Shown here piece by piece: positions 9,701 through 17,848 of a stretch of DNA of 63,087 nucleotides. The first letter of the stretch is position 1. The number at the start of each line of letters is the position of its first letter. The stretch comes from Listeria_A hofi. GTDB lineage: Bacteria; Bacillota; Bacilli; Lactobacillales; Listeriaceae. The notes under the pieces were generated by a model, which was not told where the DNA came from, made no database searches, and saw nothing but the letters and a program-made list of their open reading frames with translations. The stretch covers positions 1-63,087 of the forward strand of contig NZ_CAUYTL010000015.1 of assembly GCF_963575615.1 (NCBI RefSeq), in the 5' to 3' direction. The position numbers were made by a program, and so were the translations under genes.

Positions 9701-9803
9701 CCAAAATATGTTCTTTGCTAAACAAGACGCCGCTTTCATCAGCACACACACTCAATTTATTTCCATTTCCAATCTTTGAGTTTAAAATTTTATATTTTTG
9801 CAT
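6774..9803 (-). CDS. Large SF2 DEAD/DEAH helicase with possible C-terminal nuclease domain
   Basis: The 1009-residue protein has clear superfamily 2 motifs: Walker A (LPTGTGKSE, near 81), FDEAHH (near 192), motif III FTATPFRND (near 215), and motif VI QFIGRFAR (near 375). The region from about 450 to 850 is a long stretch with no recognised domain. Near residues 860-890 there is a DDDGSGEIADIVSI strand followed by FHLYHCKYS, a spacing of acidic residue and Lys that resembles a PD-(D/E)XK nuclease core, though the middle acidic residue is replaced. Its location in a tRNA island and its ResIII-like helicase suggest anti-phage defence. No methylase or specificity gene accompanies it, so it is not a complete restriction system. 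Confidence 0.75.
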   Translation of the reverse strand: MQKYKILNSKIGNGNKLSVCADESGVLFSKEHILESWKKGYQEKVSRSKEEIGLRMPQFGALSSIRAHWATSTAPATIVLPTGTGKSETMYTTIISERICSTLIIVPSNLLREQIFEGASRFGILSELGMISDEVIFPTTLLYKAKVDNKDESILSDAFDKANIIVSTPGMIKNLPTNLLSQLSEKVEVVIFDEAHHLGAPDWRTVREKFLEKKILQFTATPFRNDGKKIDGKIIFNYSLGLAQESQYFKPIDFYPIQEFDEHKSDKAIAKVAVDCLREDINLGYEHILLARANSRKRADELFEGIYSKYKEFNPVLIHTGIPRVQSNENLKKVKDGSSRIVVCVNMFGEGIDIPTLKIAAIHDKYKSLPVTLQFIGRFARTSNNKLGNAKLVTNVALDDLKESVEELYRQDSDWNRLLNIHSNQAVDKEVELGEFVNRFEKGHVEDIDLSQIKMKISTRMFKNESKAIFEDGWKQVLDPETTTRFINKEDSVYIFIEPIEKKVVWSEQKDLVEYDYDFFVVFFDKVNGVVHINETDSGKGNRLVGKMFPQAVDIKGDSVWRILEGINRLLIATLGLRQVPNGQIIFRMFVGTDIKSGINEAVVSSSTKSNIFGYGYQDGKRISVGCSYKGKVWMRWVERISFWTEWCKKISEKVLDDSIDTSTVLDNSLTLEGIEEFPEGVPYKISLPEVLEISNSYAKQLYLAKEDKLFPFFQTVVSNPKLINGKIQFDFWINAREFAFEQIIDGNKYCFKQIKGEELKVKLRNQTISMSEYLYKNSPEISFIQADGTVVVVQENLKTVIKPKKELKLSANIIHSIDWDALGVNIKSESQGKGRKSDSIQYATIHNIVDQSSDVIFDDDGSGEIADIVSIKIDEELRRVSFHLYHCKYSGRALAGARVNDLYEVCGQAQKSIMWNDNILELVQRMILRENMRLENDSATRFEKGDLQILHMLKKMVKSGFETDFKISIVQPGVSKSKMTDSMNQIILSTDAYLTDTYNIPLTCYFSN

Positions 9804-10037
9804 TTTTCTCCCTCCTCCTGTTATGTTGTTATTTCGTTCCTTTCATTGATAACAGTATAACAGATATTAGCATATAACTTCCAAATTTTTGCCATAAATA
9901 GAAAGGATAACATTACACTCTTAGTAGCTATTAAGGTAGCATTTCAGGAATGTTAAATCCATTACGTGTTAGTTAAACCATATACTATTGCTTCCTTAAG
10001 TTCATTTAAATTTTTTTCATAAGGATTTTTCAGGATT
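9804..10037. other. Intergenic region upstream of the helicase gene
   Basis: AT-rich sequence between the helicase start (ribosome-binding site GGAGGGAG at about 9806-9815) and the right attachment repeat. It probably holds the helicase promoter; no gene is visible. Confidence 0.5.
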
Positions 10038-10173
<136 letters not shown>

Positions 10174-10248
10174 GTGTGATAAAGAGTTTTACCGACAAGA
10201 CTTATTCTAGCACTTTCGACCTCGATTGGCAAACATTTCACACACAGC

Positions 10249-10279
10249 AGGAAGGGCCTTATTTGACAGGCCCCTTCCT
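10249..10279. terminator. Hairpin downstream of the GH2 gene
   Basis: GGAAGGGCC and GGCCCCTTCC form a stem of about nine pairs between the GH2 stop and the tRNA. The T-rich side is on the plus strand, so it may act weakly in both directions. Confidence 0.55.
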
Positions 10280-10285
10280 TTTCCA

Positions 10286-12088
10286 TTATTCTACAATCTG
10301 ATTAAAATACTGATCATTTATCTCTCGTATCCGCTTTAAATCGCATTTTGGTTCGCGGTCGTATGTTAGTAAGCCGTTGATCTCGACTTCTACATCGGTT
10401 AGTTGCGTGTAGCAGTAGCCATGAAGGACTTTTGATCTATAAACAGCGCGCATCACCCGGCTGTAATCGGCGACGAATTCTTCTGCATTTTTCACAGATG
10501 TGTAGCCCCAGCCGCTTTGGTCGCCTGTTTGAAAGCCGATGCCTCCGAATTCTGTTAGTAAAATTGGCGCGCCTTGGTGTTCGAATCCTGCTGCGTATAT
10601 TGCGCGCAACGTGGATTGGGATTTTAGAATGGTGTCTTTATCGTGGATACTTTCGCTAAAATCGGCGTATTTCTGTGATTCATCTTCGCGACCGTGTGAA
10701 TAATTATGCACCGCGCAAATATCTGTTTCGGTCATTTCCCAACCATCGTTGGAGATTACCGGGCGGGTCTTATCCAAAGAATGAATAAGATGATACATCG
10801 CCTGAGTATGATGCTGTTGTTCGCGGTTGCTATGAATGTTTGGTACGCCCCAACTTTCATTGATTGGAACCCAAGTCACAATGCTCGGATGGTTATAATC
10901 ACGCTCGATAATTTCTAGCCATTCACGGGTTAGTCGAGTCGCAGCTTCCTCGGTATAAACTGGAGCCGCCGCACATTCACCCCAAACGAGATAGCCCAGT
11001 GTGTCTGCCCAATATAAGAAACGTGGATCTTCTACTTTTTGATGTTTGCGACAACCGTTGAACCCCATTTCTTTCGCCAACTCGATATCACGACGTAATG
11101 CTTCATCAGATGGCGCCGTCAGCAAGCCTTCACGCCAGTAGCCCTGATCGAGCACCAACTTTTGGTAGTATGGGCGGTTATTCAAATAAACCATACCAGC
11201 CTCCGTGTGCACCTTGCGCATTCCGAAATACGAAGAAACGTGATCGTACAACACTAAATCATCCTCTAGAAAAAATTCAATCTGGAAAAGATTCGGGTTT
11301 TCCGGCGTCCAATTCCAGCCATCATTATGATTCGGTGAGCGGAAAATCTGCTTTTGATAAATCGCCACATCGCGCTGCATGTGATTTTGCGTCAACGTCA
11401 CTACATCTTTCGCAATCAGGGTTTCGCCAAAATGAATTGCATATCGTAAGCGCTTACCAACTGCGCCGCCTGCAAAAATCAAATCGAGTTCCACCATGCC
11501 AGTATCCACATTCGGCGTCATACGTAGCTTTTCAATATGTACCGCATCCACGATTTCCAGCCAAACCGTCTGCCAAATTCCCGTTGTGTTCGTGTACCAA
11601 ATCGAATCCGGTTCTGGCGTCCAACTCTGCTTCCCACGCGGAATTGTCTCGTCTTTTTGCAGATCAAATACCCGCACAACTAGCGTCACGGCCCCACCAC
11701 TGACAACAAACGGCGTAATGTCCAGCGTAAACGAAGTATGCCCGCCATCATGTTCGCCGACCTTTTGCCCGTTCACAAAAATACTTGCCGTATAATCTAC
11801 CGCACCAAAGTGCAACTTCACTTCCTTATTATCAGCCAAATCCGCCAACTCAAATTCCCGCTTATACCACACAATCTCATGATGCGCCTGATCATCAATT
11901 CCGCTAAGCTCCGTCTGATACGCAAATGGCACAATAATTCGCTTCTCAAACTCCCGCTCTCCATGGAACCAACCTTCACGCAATCCAACATCCCCATCAT
12001 CAAAAGCAAATTCCCATTTCCCATTCAAATTCATCCAGTTTTCTCTCACAAATTGCGGTCGTGGATATTCTTCTCTCAACATTCCCAT
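10286..12088 (-). CDS. Glycoside hydrolase family 2 enzyme (beta-galactosidase/glucuronidase/mannosidase type)
   Basis: The 600-residue cytosolic protein follows the GH2 plan: a sugar-binding jelly-roll domain (about 1-185, with WYKREF and HFGAVDY), an Ig-like domain (about 190-290), and a TIM barrel (about 295-600). The acid/base Glu is in VPINESWG (near 410) and the nucleophile Glu in LLTEFGG (near 513). There is no signal peptide, so it acts on imported oligosaccharides. Exact specificity within GH2 cannot be read from the motifs. AGGAGG lies four bases before the first ATG and ten before the second (12082), so translation may start two codons later. A cre-like site lies just upstream. It may work with the importer at 16-20 kb and the mannosidases at 45-49 kb. 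Confidence 0.88.
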   Translation of the reverse strand: MGMLREEYPRPQFVRENWMNLNGKWEFAFDDGDVGLREGWFHGEREFEKRIIVPFAYQTELSGIDDQAHHEIVWYKREFELADLADNKEVKLHFGAVDYTASIFVNGQKVGEHDGGHTSFTLDITPFVVSGGAVTLVVRVFDLQKDETIPRGKQSWTPEPDSIWYTNTTGIWQTVWLEIVDAVHIEKLRMTPNVDTGMVELDLIFAGGAVGKRLRYAIHFGETLIAKDVVTLTQNHMQRDVAIYQKQIFRSPNHNDGWNWTPENPNLFQIEFFLEDDLVLYDHVSSYFGMRKVHTEAGMVYLNNRPYYQKLVLDQGYWREGLLTAPSDEALRRDIELAKEMGFNGCRKHQKVEDPRFLYWADTLGYLVWGECAAAPVYTEEAATRLTREWLEIIERDYNHPSIVTWVPINESWGVPNIHSNREQQHHTQAMYHLIHSLDKTRPVISNDGWEMTETDICAVHNYSHGREDESQKYADFSESIHDKDTILKSQSTLRAIYAAGFEHQGAPILLTEFGGIGFQTGDQSGWGYTSVKNAEEFVADYSRVMRAVYRSKVLHGYCYTQLTDVEVEINGLLTYDREPKCDLKRIREINDQYFNQIVE

Positions 12089-12102
12089 CGCTCCTCCTTA
12101 TA

Positions 12103-12116
12103 AAAAAACGCTTACA
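12103..12116 (-). promoter_or_regulatory. cre-like site upstream of the GH2 gene
   Basis: The minus strand reads TGTAAGCGTTTTTT, which matches the CcpA consensus TGWAANCGNTNWCA except for the last two bases. Its position just before the ribosome-binding site fits carbon catabolite repression. It is a partial match only. Confidence 0.4.
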
Positions 12117-12291
12117 ATAAACTCTATAGTTAATTAAAATAGAAAGCCATCTTAAATGCATTATACATAATAGATAACCATAATGTCAAACAAAATAATA
12201 TTAGATTAACCAAAAAGTAAACAATTAATGTATTGCTTTTCACAAAAAAATGTTCTATGCTCAAATAAACAACTAAAAGGAGGACAATCCA

Positions 12292-12801
12292 ATGAAGTTC
12301 CCAACCATCCAAACCACTCGGCTCACATTACGTCAAATAACTCTTGAAGATTCCAGCGCTATTTTCTCCTTGCGATCGAATCCAGAAGTTGCCGTTTTTC
12401 AAGACCGCCCCTTACAACAAAACATCAAGCAAGCATCCACATTTATTGATAAAATAAACACTGGTATAGAAAGCAACACGTGGGTTTTCTGGGGAATCAC
12501 GCTACAAGAAACCGACGAACTTATCGGAACAGTATGCCTATGGAATTTTTCAGAAGGGAACACACGCGCAGACTTAGGTTACGAACTTTTACCATCATTT
12601 CAAGGTTCTGGTTACATGCTTGAAGCGCTAAAACCAGTGCTCAAATACGGTTTCGCAGCACTTCCACTACAACAAATTGACGGCGTGACTCATACAAAAA
12701 ACCAACGCTCCATCCAACTCCTCAAAAAACTAGAATTCACTTTAAATCCAGATTTCGCAGATGGAGATGAAACTATGTACACATTAAAAAAGAGAAGTTA
12801 G
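12292..12801 (+). CDS. GNAT acetyltransferase, RimJ/RimL-like
   Basis: The 169-residue protein opens with TTRLTLRQITLEDSSAIF, the usual first strand and helix of ribosomal-protein-type N-acetyltransferases, and has an acetyl-CoA loop region at LLPSFQGSGYMLEAL (near 100-115) and NQRSIQLLKKLEF near 145-155. It should transfer acetyl groups from acetyl-CoA to an amine; the substrate is unknown. AAGGAGG precedes the ATG. Its stop codon lies inside the 5' arm of its own terminator. It stands alone, convergent with purA. Confidence 0.88.
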   Translation: MKFPTIQTTRLTLRQITLEDSSAIFSLRSNPEVAVFQDRPLQQNIKQASTFIDKINTGIESNTWVFWGITLQETDELIGTVCLWNFSEGNTRADLGYELLPSFQGSGYMLEALKPVLKYGFAALPLQQIDGVTHTKNQRSIQLLKKLEFTLNPDFADGDETMYTLKKRS

Positions 12802-12822
12802 GCGCAAATACCTAACTTCTCT
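12791..12822 (+). terminator. Terminator of the acetyltransferase gene
   Basis: AGAGAAGTTAGG pairs perfectly with CCTAACTTCTCT. The stop codon TAG is part of the left arm. The hairpin is followed by TCCTATTTTG. Confidence 0.8.
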
Positions 12823-12832
12823 TCCTATTTTG

Positions 12833-12908
12833 CTGAGGCTCTTATGAGGCATCACTTGCCGATTTAGAGCCTCAGTATGCATGAGAACGCAGTGAACATG
12901 TAATCCAT
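12833..12908. repeat. Hairpin repeat unit 1
   Basis: A perfect 10-bp stem CTGAGGCTCT/AGAGCCTCAG encloses a 23-nt loop that itself contains a GGC/GCC mini-stem. It is followed by a 33-nt tail beginning TATGCATGAGAACG. Unit 2 at 13042-13117 has the same layout, and its stem substitutions are compensated on both sides. It lies between two convergent genes. Confidence 0.75.
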
Positions 12909-13041
12909 GCTCCGCGTCTCCGAAATCTAGCCTCTAGAGCCAGCCTCTCGGAATTTTCGTGGCCTCCGCAAAAACCAAATACGGGTTTTCACTTCGCCCC
13001 CTAACAAATTCTGTCGAGGCTAGCGGGCTCTTTCAGCTTTG

Positions 13042-13117
13042 TTGTGGTTCTTAGAAAGCGTACTTTGCTTTTTTAGAACCTCAATATGCATGAGAGCGCA
13101 GTGAGCATGTAGTCCAT
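13042..13117. repeat. Hairpin repeat unit 2
   Basis: The stem TTGTGGTTCT/AGAACCTCAA (one mismatch), a 23-nt loop with an AGC/GCT mini-stem, and a 33-nt tail that differs from that of unit 1 at only three positions, all A to G. It ends two bases before the purA stop codon. The 133 bp between the units contain further GAGGCT/AGCCTC-type inverted stretches but no gene. Confidence 0.75.
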
Positions 13118-13118
13118 T

Positions 13119-14408
13119 TTATAAGCGCCAAACACTCTTAACAACATGTGTCTGCGAACGATCCGGACCTACTGAGAACATTGAAACTTGAACACCGGTT
13201 AGTTGAGCAATGCGCTCCATATAATGACGCGCATTCGCTGGTAAATCATCCAACGATTTCACATTTGTAATATCTTCTGTCCAGCCGTCCAACTCTTCAT
13301 AAACTGGCTTACAACGAGCTAATTCTTTCAAACTCGCTGGGAATTCTTCGACCACTTTACCGTCTAATTCGTATGCAACACAGACTTGTAACTTCTCAAT
13401 CCCAGTCAATACGTCTAGAAGCGTCAACGAAAGATCTGTCAAACCACTCACACGGCGAGCATGGCGAACAACAACACTGTCGAACCAACCAACACGGCGC
13501 GGGCGACCAGTCGTCGTTCCATATTCACGACCAACTTCACGAATTGTATTCCCAATTTCATTATCAAGCTCTGTCGGGAACGGCCCATCACCAACACGTG
13601 TCGTATAAGCTTTTGCAACACCGACAACGTGATTAATTTTAGAAGGTCCAACACCGCTACCAATCGTCACACCACCAGCAATCGGGTTACTCGACGTTAC
13701 GAATGGGTATGTACCTTGGTCGATATCCAGCATAACCCCTTGTGCCCCCTCAAAAAGAACACGTTTACCATCATCCAGCGCATCATTTAACACAACCGAT
13801 GTATCACAAACATACTGCTTAAACTGCTGACCATATTCGTAATACTCATCTAAAATATCCTCTATTTTAAAGCCTTCCAACTCATAGAAGCGCTCCAATA
13901 AACGGTTTTTCTCTTGTAAGTTATGCTCTAATTTCTCTTTAAATGTCTCTCTATCCAAAAGATCCGCGATACGAATACCAACACGAGCGGCTTTATCCAT
14001 GTAAGCTGGGCCGATTCCTTTTTTAGTCGTACCGATTTTGTTAGCGCCTTTACGTTCTTCATCGGCTTCATCAATACGAATATGGTACGGTAAAATTACG
14101 TGCGCACGGTTCGAAATACGCAAATTCCCTGTATCAACGCCTTTATCATGCAAGTAGGCAAGCTCTGTCACAAGCGCTTTCGGATCAACAACCATTCCGT
14201 TTCCAATCACACTAATTTTCTCTTTGTAAAAAATACCGGATGGGATTAAGTGCAATTTGTATGTTTCTCCATCAAATTTAATCGTGTGACCTGCATTATT
14301 ACCGCCTTGGTAACGTGCAATAGCTTCCGCATTCTCGGAAAGAAAATCTGTAATCTTTCCTTTTCCTTCATCGCCCCACTGTGTTCCTACAACAACAACT
14401 GAAGACAT
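13119..14408 (-). CDS. purA: Adenylosuccinate synthetase
   Basis: The 429-residue protein joins IMP and aspartate using GTP to form adenylosuccinate, the first committed step to AMP. The GTP-binding N-terminus GTQWGDEGKGK, the catalytic Asp within it, NNAGHT, and the conserved GTTKKGIGPAY and STNPIAGG-like (SSNPIAGG) segments are present, and the length is the bacterial norm. The start ATG has a GAGGTG site. A near-consensus promoter and inverted CGAACG motifs resembling PurR boxes lie upstream, implying control by purine availability as in other Firmicutes. In Listeria it is a conserved neighbour of dnaB, but here the two are far apart. Confidence 0.97.
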   Translation of the reverse strand: MSSVVVVGTQWGDEGKGKITDFLSENAEAIARYQGGNNAGHTIKFDGETYKLHLIPSGIFYKEKISVIGNGMVVDPKALVTELAYLHDKGVDTGNLRISNRAHVILPYHIRIDEADEERKGANKIGTTKKGIGPAYMDKAARVGIRIADLLDRETFKEKLEHNLQEKNRLLERFYELEGFKIEDILDEYYEYGQQFKQYVCDTSVVLNDALDDGKRVLFEGAQGVMLDIDQGTYPFVTSSNPIAGGVTIGSGVGPSKINHVVGVAKAYTTRVGDGPFPTELDNEIGNTIREVGREYGTTTGRPRRVGWFDSVVVRHARRVSGLTDLSLTLLDVLTGIEKLQVCVAYELDGKVVEEFPASLKELARCKPVYEELDGWTEDITNVKSLDDLPANARHYMERIAQLTGVQVSMFSVGPDRSQTHVVKSVWRL

Positions 14409-14467
14409 CTAAACACCTCATTTAATTGGTCTTTTAAGCTCGATTTCGCAAGCTTTTTCCACTCTCA

Positions 14468-14496
14468 ATTGTACCGTTTGTCCTGGCAATAGTCAA
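14468..14496 (-). promoter_or_regulatory. purA promoter
   Basis: On the minus strand TTGACT (14496-14491) and TACAAT (14473-14468) are separated by exactly 17 bp, a near-consensus housekeeping sigma-factor promoter about 60 bases before the purA start. Confidence 0.85.
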
Positions 14497-14499
14497 TGA

Positions 14500-14542
14500 A
14501 TTATCGAACGTTTTCGAAATGGAATACAAAAATCGTTCGTCT
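14500..14542 (-). promoter_or_regulatory. PurR-box-like inverted pair upstream of purA
   Basis: TATCGAACGTTTT at about 14502-14514 and the inverted partner AATCGTTCG at 14531-14539 place two CGAAC cores in opposite orientation, about 25 bp apart, immediately upstream of the -35 box. Their orientation and rough spacing resemble PurR control sites of Bacillus-type purA genes. The match to the consensus AWWWCCGAACWWT is imperfect, as the first C is T. Confidence 0.55.
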
Positions 14543-14694
14543 ATACATAAAATAAGACGCACACAACAAAAACGTAAGATAAATTGCATAATGTGTCATG
14601 TGAATCGAGGGTTTCATACTTGAAAGTTCGGTAAGATAGGTTTAAGAGCTATCTGTGAACGAAAGCTCAATCTTTTTTAGGAGTTGGAATTAAC

Positions 14695-15270
14695 ATGAAA
14701 AAATTTTTACTAATAGGAATGGTTCTGGGTGGGCTTTTATTAGTCTTGTCTGGTTGTATTTTCGATAAAGCGAAGGGCTTGATTCTGTATGGGAGTAAAG
14801 ATCAGGTGACAAATACGATTGCCAGCAATAAGAAAGATATAGATTCTTCTACTATTTTTGCCGCAAAACAAGATGGTGAAGACGATAATTTAACGATTTT
14901 CTTGAAAGAGACGGATGCTAAATCGATGCAAAAACAGCAGGCTTTCACGAAAGTCGTTAACTCGGATAAAACAGAGGTGTTGAAGGAACTTCCAGCTACA
15001 AAGGGAAAAATGATATTGCTTGCGAAGGATAACGCGACAGAAATCTCGATTGGAGCGAAGAAGCAGGCGCTCACATATGGCGGAAATATAACACTTGGTG
15101 ACGCGCGAACTTATGCTAAGAATATTGTGATTGTTCCAGATAATCTGTGGGAGAGCGTCGATGCCAAGCCAGAAAGTGTCGCAACTGTCATGACAAAAAA
15201 AGATGCTGCGGATTACCTAACCAATTTTCAAGATGTTGACAAAGCCCAACTCGCCGATTTAAAATCATAG
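14695..15270 (+). CDS. Lipoprotein of unknown function
   Basis: The 191-residue protein begins with a lipoprotein signal peptide ending in the lipobox VLSGC (Cys near residue 21), so it should be anchored to the outer face of the membrane. The rest is hydrophilic and Lys/Asp-rich with no recognised domain. TTTTTTAGGAGTTGG provides the ribosome-binding site. It is transcribed alone, divergent from purA, and ends at a strong terminator shared with the convergent gene. Confidence 0.8.
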   Translation: MKKFLLIGMVLGGLLLVLSGCIFDKAKGLILYGSKDQVTNTIASNKKDIDSSTIFAAKQDGEDDNLTIFLKETDAKSMQKQQAFTKVVNSDKTEVLKELPATKGKMILLAKDNATEISIGAKKQALTYGGNITLGDARTYAKNIVIVPDNLWESVDAKPESVATVMTKKDAADYLTNFQDVDKAQLADLKS

Positions 15271-15271
15271 C

Positions 15272-15316
15272 AAAAAAGAGATTATCATCACATTTTATGG
15301 CGATAATCTCTTTTTT
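15272..15316. terminator. Bidirectional terminator
   Basis: AAAAAAGAGATTATC pairs perfectly with GATAATCTCTTTTTT between two convergent genes, with A and T tracts on both sides. Confidence 0.9.
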
Positions 15317-15674
15317 AGCCTTCTATCTCTTTTTGACGATATTTCGGTAGTTTTCGTAAAACTTGTTCATAACCATGTGCCAACAGTTTTGCCAGAAATT
15401 CCGGATTATTCTCCTCATCCAGTAATATAGATACCCAGTGAGATTTATTCATATAGTAACCCGGGATAATGGCTGGATTTTCTGAGCGCAAAACTTCTCC
15501 TTGATTCGGTTCCACTTTTACCGTTAGAATATCGCGACCTTCTTTATTTGTCCCCAGCATCGCAAACATTTTTTCGCCAACAAAAAAGCGATCCGCGCCC
15601 CATTCTCCTTTGTAATCATGTGTCGCACCCTTCAAGCTAAGTGCCGCATCATGAATCGCTTGAAATTTCGTCAC
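15315..15674 (-). CDS. MmcQ/YjbR family protein
   Basis: The protein matches the small MmcQ/YjbR family (CyaY-like fold): WGADRFFVGEKMFAML, ILTVKVEP and a PGYYMNKSHWVSI segment are typical. Family members may bind DNA, but a defined role is not known. The most upstream possible start (GTG, 15683) lies one base after AGGAGG, which is too close. The in-frame GTG at 15674 is eight bases from it and gives MTKFQAIHDAAL, so I prefer that start (119 residues). The downstream end overlaps the shared terminator. Confidence 0.85.
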   Translation of the reverse strand: MTKFQAIHDAALSLKGATHDYKGEWGADRFFVGEKMFAMLGTNKEGRDILTVKVEPNQGEVLRSENPAIIPGYYMNKSHWVSILLDEENNPEFLAKLLAHGYEQVLRKLPKYRQKEIEG

Positions 15675-15715
15675 TTCACACACCTCCTTATGCCTACAAT
15701 ATAGGGCAATTCACA

Positions 15716-16069
15716 TCACATGCCTACTTGATTTCGAATCACGATTTCTCGGCAAAACTTAAACAATTCTGGAATCGCATCATCATCCTTAAATTTAACC
15801 TTCACGCAACCCTTCCCAAATTTCGCATCCGGCAAGCGCTCCTTCATCTCCAAAACTAACTCAAAATCTAGCGTATGAACCGAAAAATGAGTCTTTGCAT
15901 TTGAAAACGCGATATATTGCTTACCAAATTTAAATGTCGGAATCTGATACGAAATTTTCTCCTCAAAATCCGGATAATTTTCGCGCATAAATGAAACGAA
16001 CGTCATCGTCCATTTTCGTTGCTCATCCGTCTCTAAATCCGCCATATATTGATCCACCGTTTCAGCCAT
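15716..16069 (-). CDS. DUF1801 (YdhG-like) family protein
   Basis: The 117-residue protein shows the DUF1801 pattern: TVDQYMADL at the start, FEEKISYQIPTFKFGKQYI in the middle and a closing helix. Relatives such as B. subtilis YdhG/FraH-like proteins have a frataxin-like fold and have been linked to iron handling, but I cannot assign a role here. It lies 41 bases upstream of the MmcQ/YjbR gene in the same direction and may be cotranscribed with it. Confidence 0.83.
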   Translation of the reverse strand: MAETVDQYMADLETDEQRKWTMTFVSFMRENYPDFEEKISYQIPTFKFGKQYIAFSNAKTHFSVHTLDFELVLEMKERLPDAKFGKGCVKVKFKDDDAIPELFKFCREIVIRNQVGM

Positions 16070-16139
16070 TTGAATCCCTCCAAATCATAATTATGCTTAG
16101 TAACTTCATGTAAATTATAGCTCACATTGACGAAAGACA

Positions 16140-16193
16140 AAAATAAACCACCTAACACTCACTTTTTGATGGAGGAATTAGATGGCTTATTTT
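16140..16193 (-). terminator. Likely terminator of the ABC importer operon
   Basis: On the minus strand AAGCCATCTAA pairs, with two G-U pairs, to TTAGGTGGTTT and is followed by ATTTTTG. It lies downstream of the solute-binding-protein gene. Confidence 0.55.
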
Positions 16194-16328
16194 CTATAGC
16201 CGATGCTATCGTTCGCAACAGCGCTACTGAGAACCATTTTCGCGTATGATCCTCTTTTCATCATTAGTATAACAAATTAAAATTCTTTTTTCAATTGCTC
16301 TCTACAGGCAGATCAGAATCGCATTGCT

Positions 16329-17789
16329 TTATTCTTTTTTGTCCTTATTAAAAGCATCGTACTGCTTCTGCATTTCCGTCATCACGGTCTTCATACCTGC
16401 ATCATTCAATTTCTTCTTGAACTTCGGCATATAAGTATCTGGATCTACCGTCCCTGTCAGGAGCGCTGGCCCGAACTCATTACATACGTTTGTAATCGCA
16501 GCGATTTCTGTGCGGACATTTTTCGAATCGAAGTAGAAACCTAGTCCTGGTGATGCTTTTGACTCATCGTTAAACTCCTTGAATTTCTCCCATTTATCTT
16601 TTGGCTCATCAGAATAGCGCTTCAAAATGAAATGATTTCCAAGTGCATATGTTGGCATCGAATAATTCTCTACGCGTGCTGGCAAGTCTTCAATACTGCC
16701 ATCTGCAAGCTCTTTGTAATGCGTTCCTTCAATTCCTTTGTCGACTAAATTACGCAAATACGGATCAGTATTCAGCAAATTCAAAAATTCCACAGACTCT
16801 TTCGGATGCTTCGAGGTTACAGATACCGCTTGAATTGCTCCGGTCACAGAACTATTTTTAATAATCGGCGTTTTCATAATCGGCTGTGTTACCACTTTAT
16901 ATTGACCATTCGTTTGCTTATCCCAAATCGATTCCGCGTACGGTTGATATTTCTCAATACGCACGAACCAGTTTTCCTTCTCATAAGACCACGGATCTGT
17001 TGATGTCGCAATATCCTTACTTACATATCCATCCTTATAAAAACCATGCAAATCTTTCAAAATAGCAATCGTTTCCGGTTGCTCATAAAAATTTACCACT
17101 TTGCCTGTATCATTGTATTCATCAACTGCAAATGGAAGCGGAACCGCAGAATCAATCAGATAATCAAATGGCGTCACTGGTTTAAAATCTTTATTCCCAC
17201 CAATCGGCGTAATATTCGGCTCATTTTCCTTAATTGTTTTCAAAAGCGGGCCTAAATCAGCAAACGAATTCACTTTCGAAACATCCATTTTGTATTTGTC
17301 CACCAAATCTTTATTGAAAACATACACTTGTTGCTCACCGATTTCTTTGTTGGAAGGCACACCGTAAACTTTACCATCCATTGTCACGCCTTTCCAAAGT
17401 TCGTCATTCAACTCGGCTTTCATCTTTTTACCCTCTTTATCAAGATACTGCGAAATATCCATAAACGCACCTTTTTGCGAGTACGTCACAAACTCTCCTG
17501 CAGCCGTGTAAGCGATATCAAAATTTTCACCTGAATTAATCATCGTCTGCATTCTACCACCGTAGTCGCCCCAGTCGATTTGCGTCATATCAACGCCAAA
17601 CCCGAGCTTCTCTTGCGTATATTTATTCACCTCTTTCATTACCTTATCATGATCCTTTTGAGGCGTTCCAATCATATACCATTTCAGCGTAACCTCACTA
17701 TCCCCACTCGCCGATTTATCACTACCACAGGCTGCCATCACCAACATAATCGCACTCAAAATCATAACTAAAAACAATTTCTTCTTCAT
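16329..17789 (-). CDS. Carbohydrate ABC importer, solute-binding lipoprotein (LplA/YtcQ type)
   Basis: The protein of about 486 residues has a lipoprotein signal with lipobox VMAAC (Cys near residue 21) and the family-1 extracellular solute-binding fold (LKWYMIG near 36, SGENFDIAYTA near 87). The C-terminal part resembles the DUF3502 region of LplA-like binders. It is membrane-anchored outside the cell and should capture complex oligosaccharides for the two permeases encoded upstream. The ATG at 17789 is seven bases from GGAGG. Pneumococcal NgtS, which imports N-glycan fragments, belongs to this transporter group, which makes a glycan substrate plausible here. No ATPase gene is present, so a shared MsmK-type ATPase elsewhere would be required. 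Confidence 0.9.
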   Translation of the reverse strand: MKKKLFLVMILSAIMLVMAACGSDKSASGDSEVTLKWYMIGTPQKDHDKVMKEVNKYTQEKLGFGVDMTQIDWGDYGGRMQTMINSGENFDIAYTAAGEFVTYSQKGAFMDISQYLDKEGKKMKAELNDELWKGVTMDGKVYGVPSNKEIGEQQVYVFNKDLVDKYKMDVSKVNSFADLGPLLKTIKENEPNITPIGGNKDFKPVTPFDYLIDSAVPLPFAVDEYNDTGKVVNFYEQPETIAILKDLHGFYKDGYVSKDIATSTDPWSYEKENWFVRIEKYQPYAESIWDKQTNGQYKVVTQPIMKTPIIKNSSVTGAIQAVSVTSKHPKESVEFLNLLNTDPYLRNLVDKGIEGTHYKELADGSIEDLPARVENYSMPTYALGNHFILKRYSDEPKDKWEKFKEFNDESKASPGLGFYFDSKNVRTEIAAITNVCNEFGPALLTGTVDPDTYMPKFKKKLNDAGMKTVMTEMQKQYDAFNKDKKE

Positions 17790-17848
17790 CAAAAGTCCTC
17801 CCCGTTTATAATGTTTTAACGTAAAACCAGCCTTGCATCGCCGAACCT

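Noticed and set aside
11098..11703. A 201-codon plus-strand frame inside the GH2 gene
   Set aside because: It is antisense to a well-supported enzyme and its composition is rich in Ser, Pro and His, as expected of a shadow frame.
12130..12312. A 60-codon hydrophobic minus-strand frame
   Set aside because: It overlaps the start of the acetyltransferase gene on the other strand and has no ribosome-binding site; AT-rich intergenic DNA explains it.
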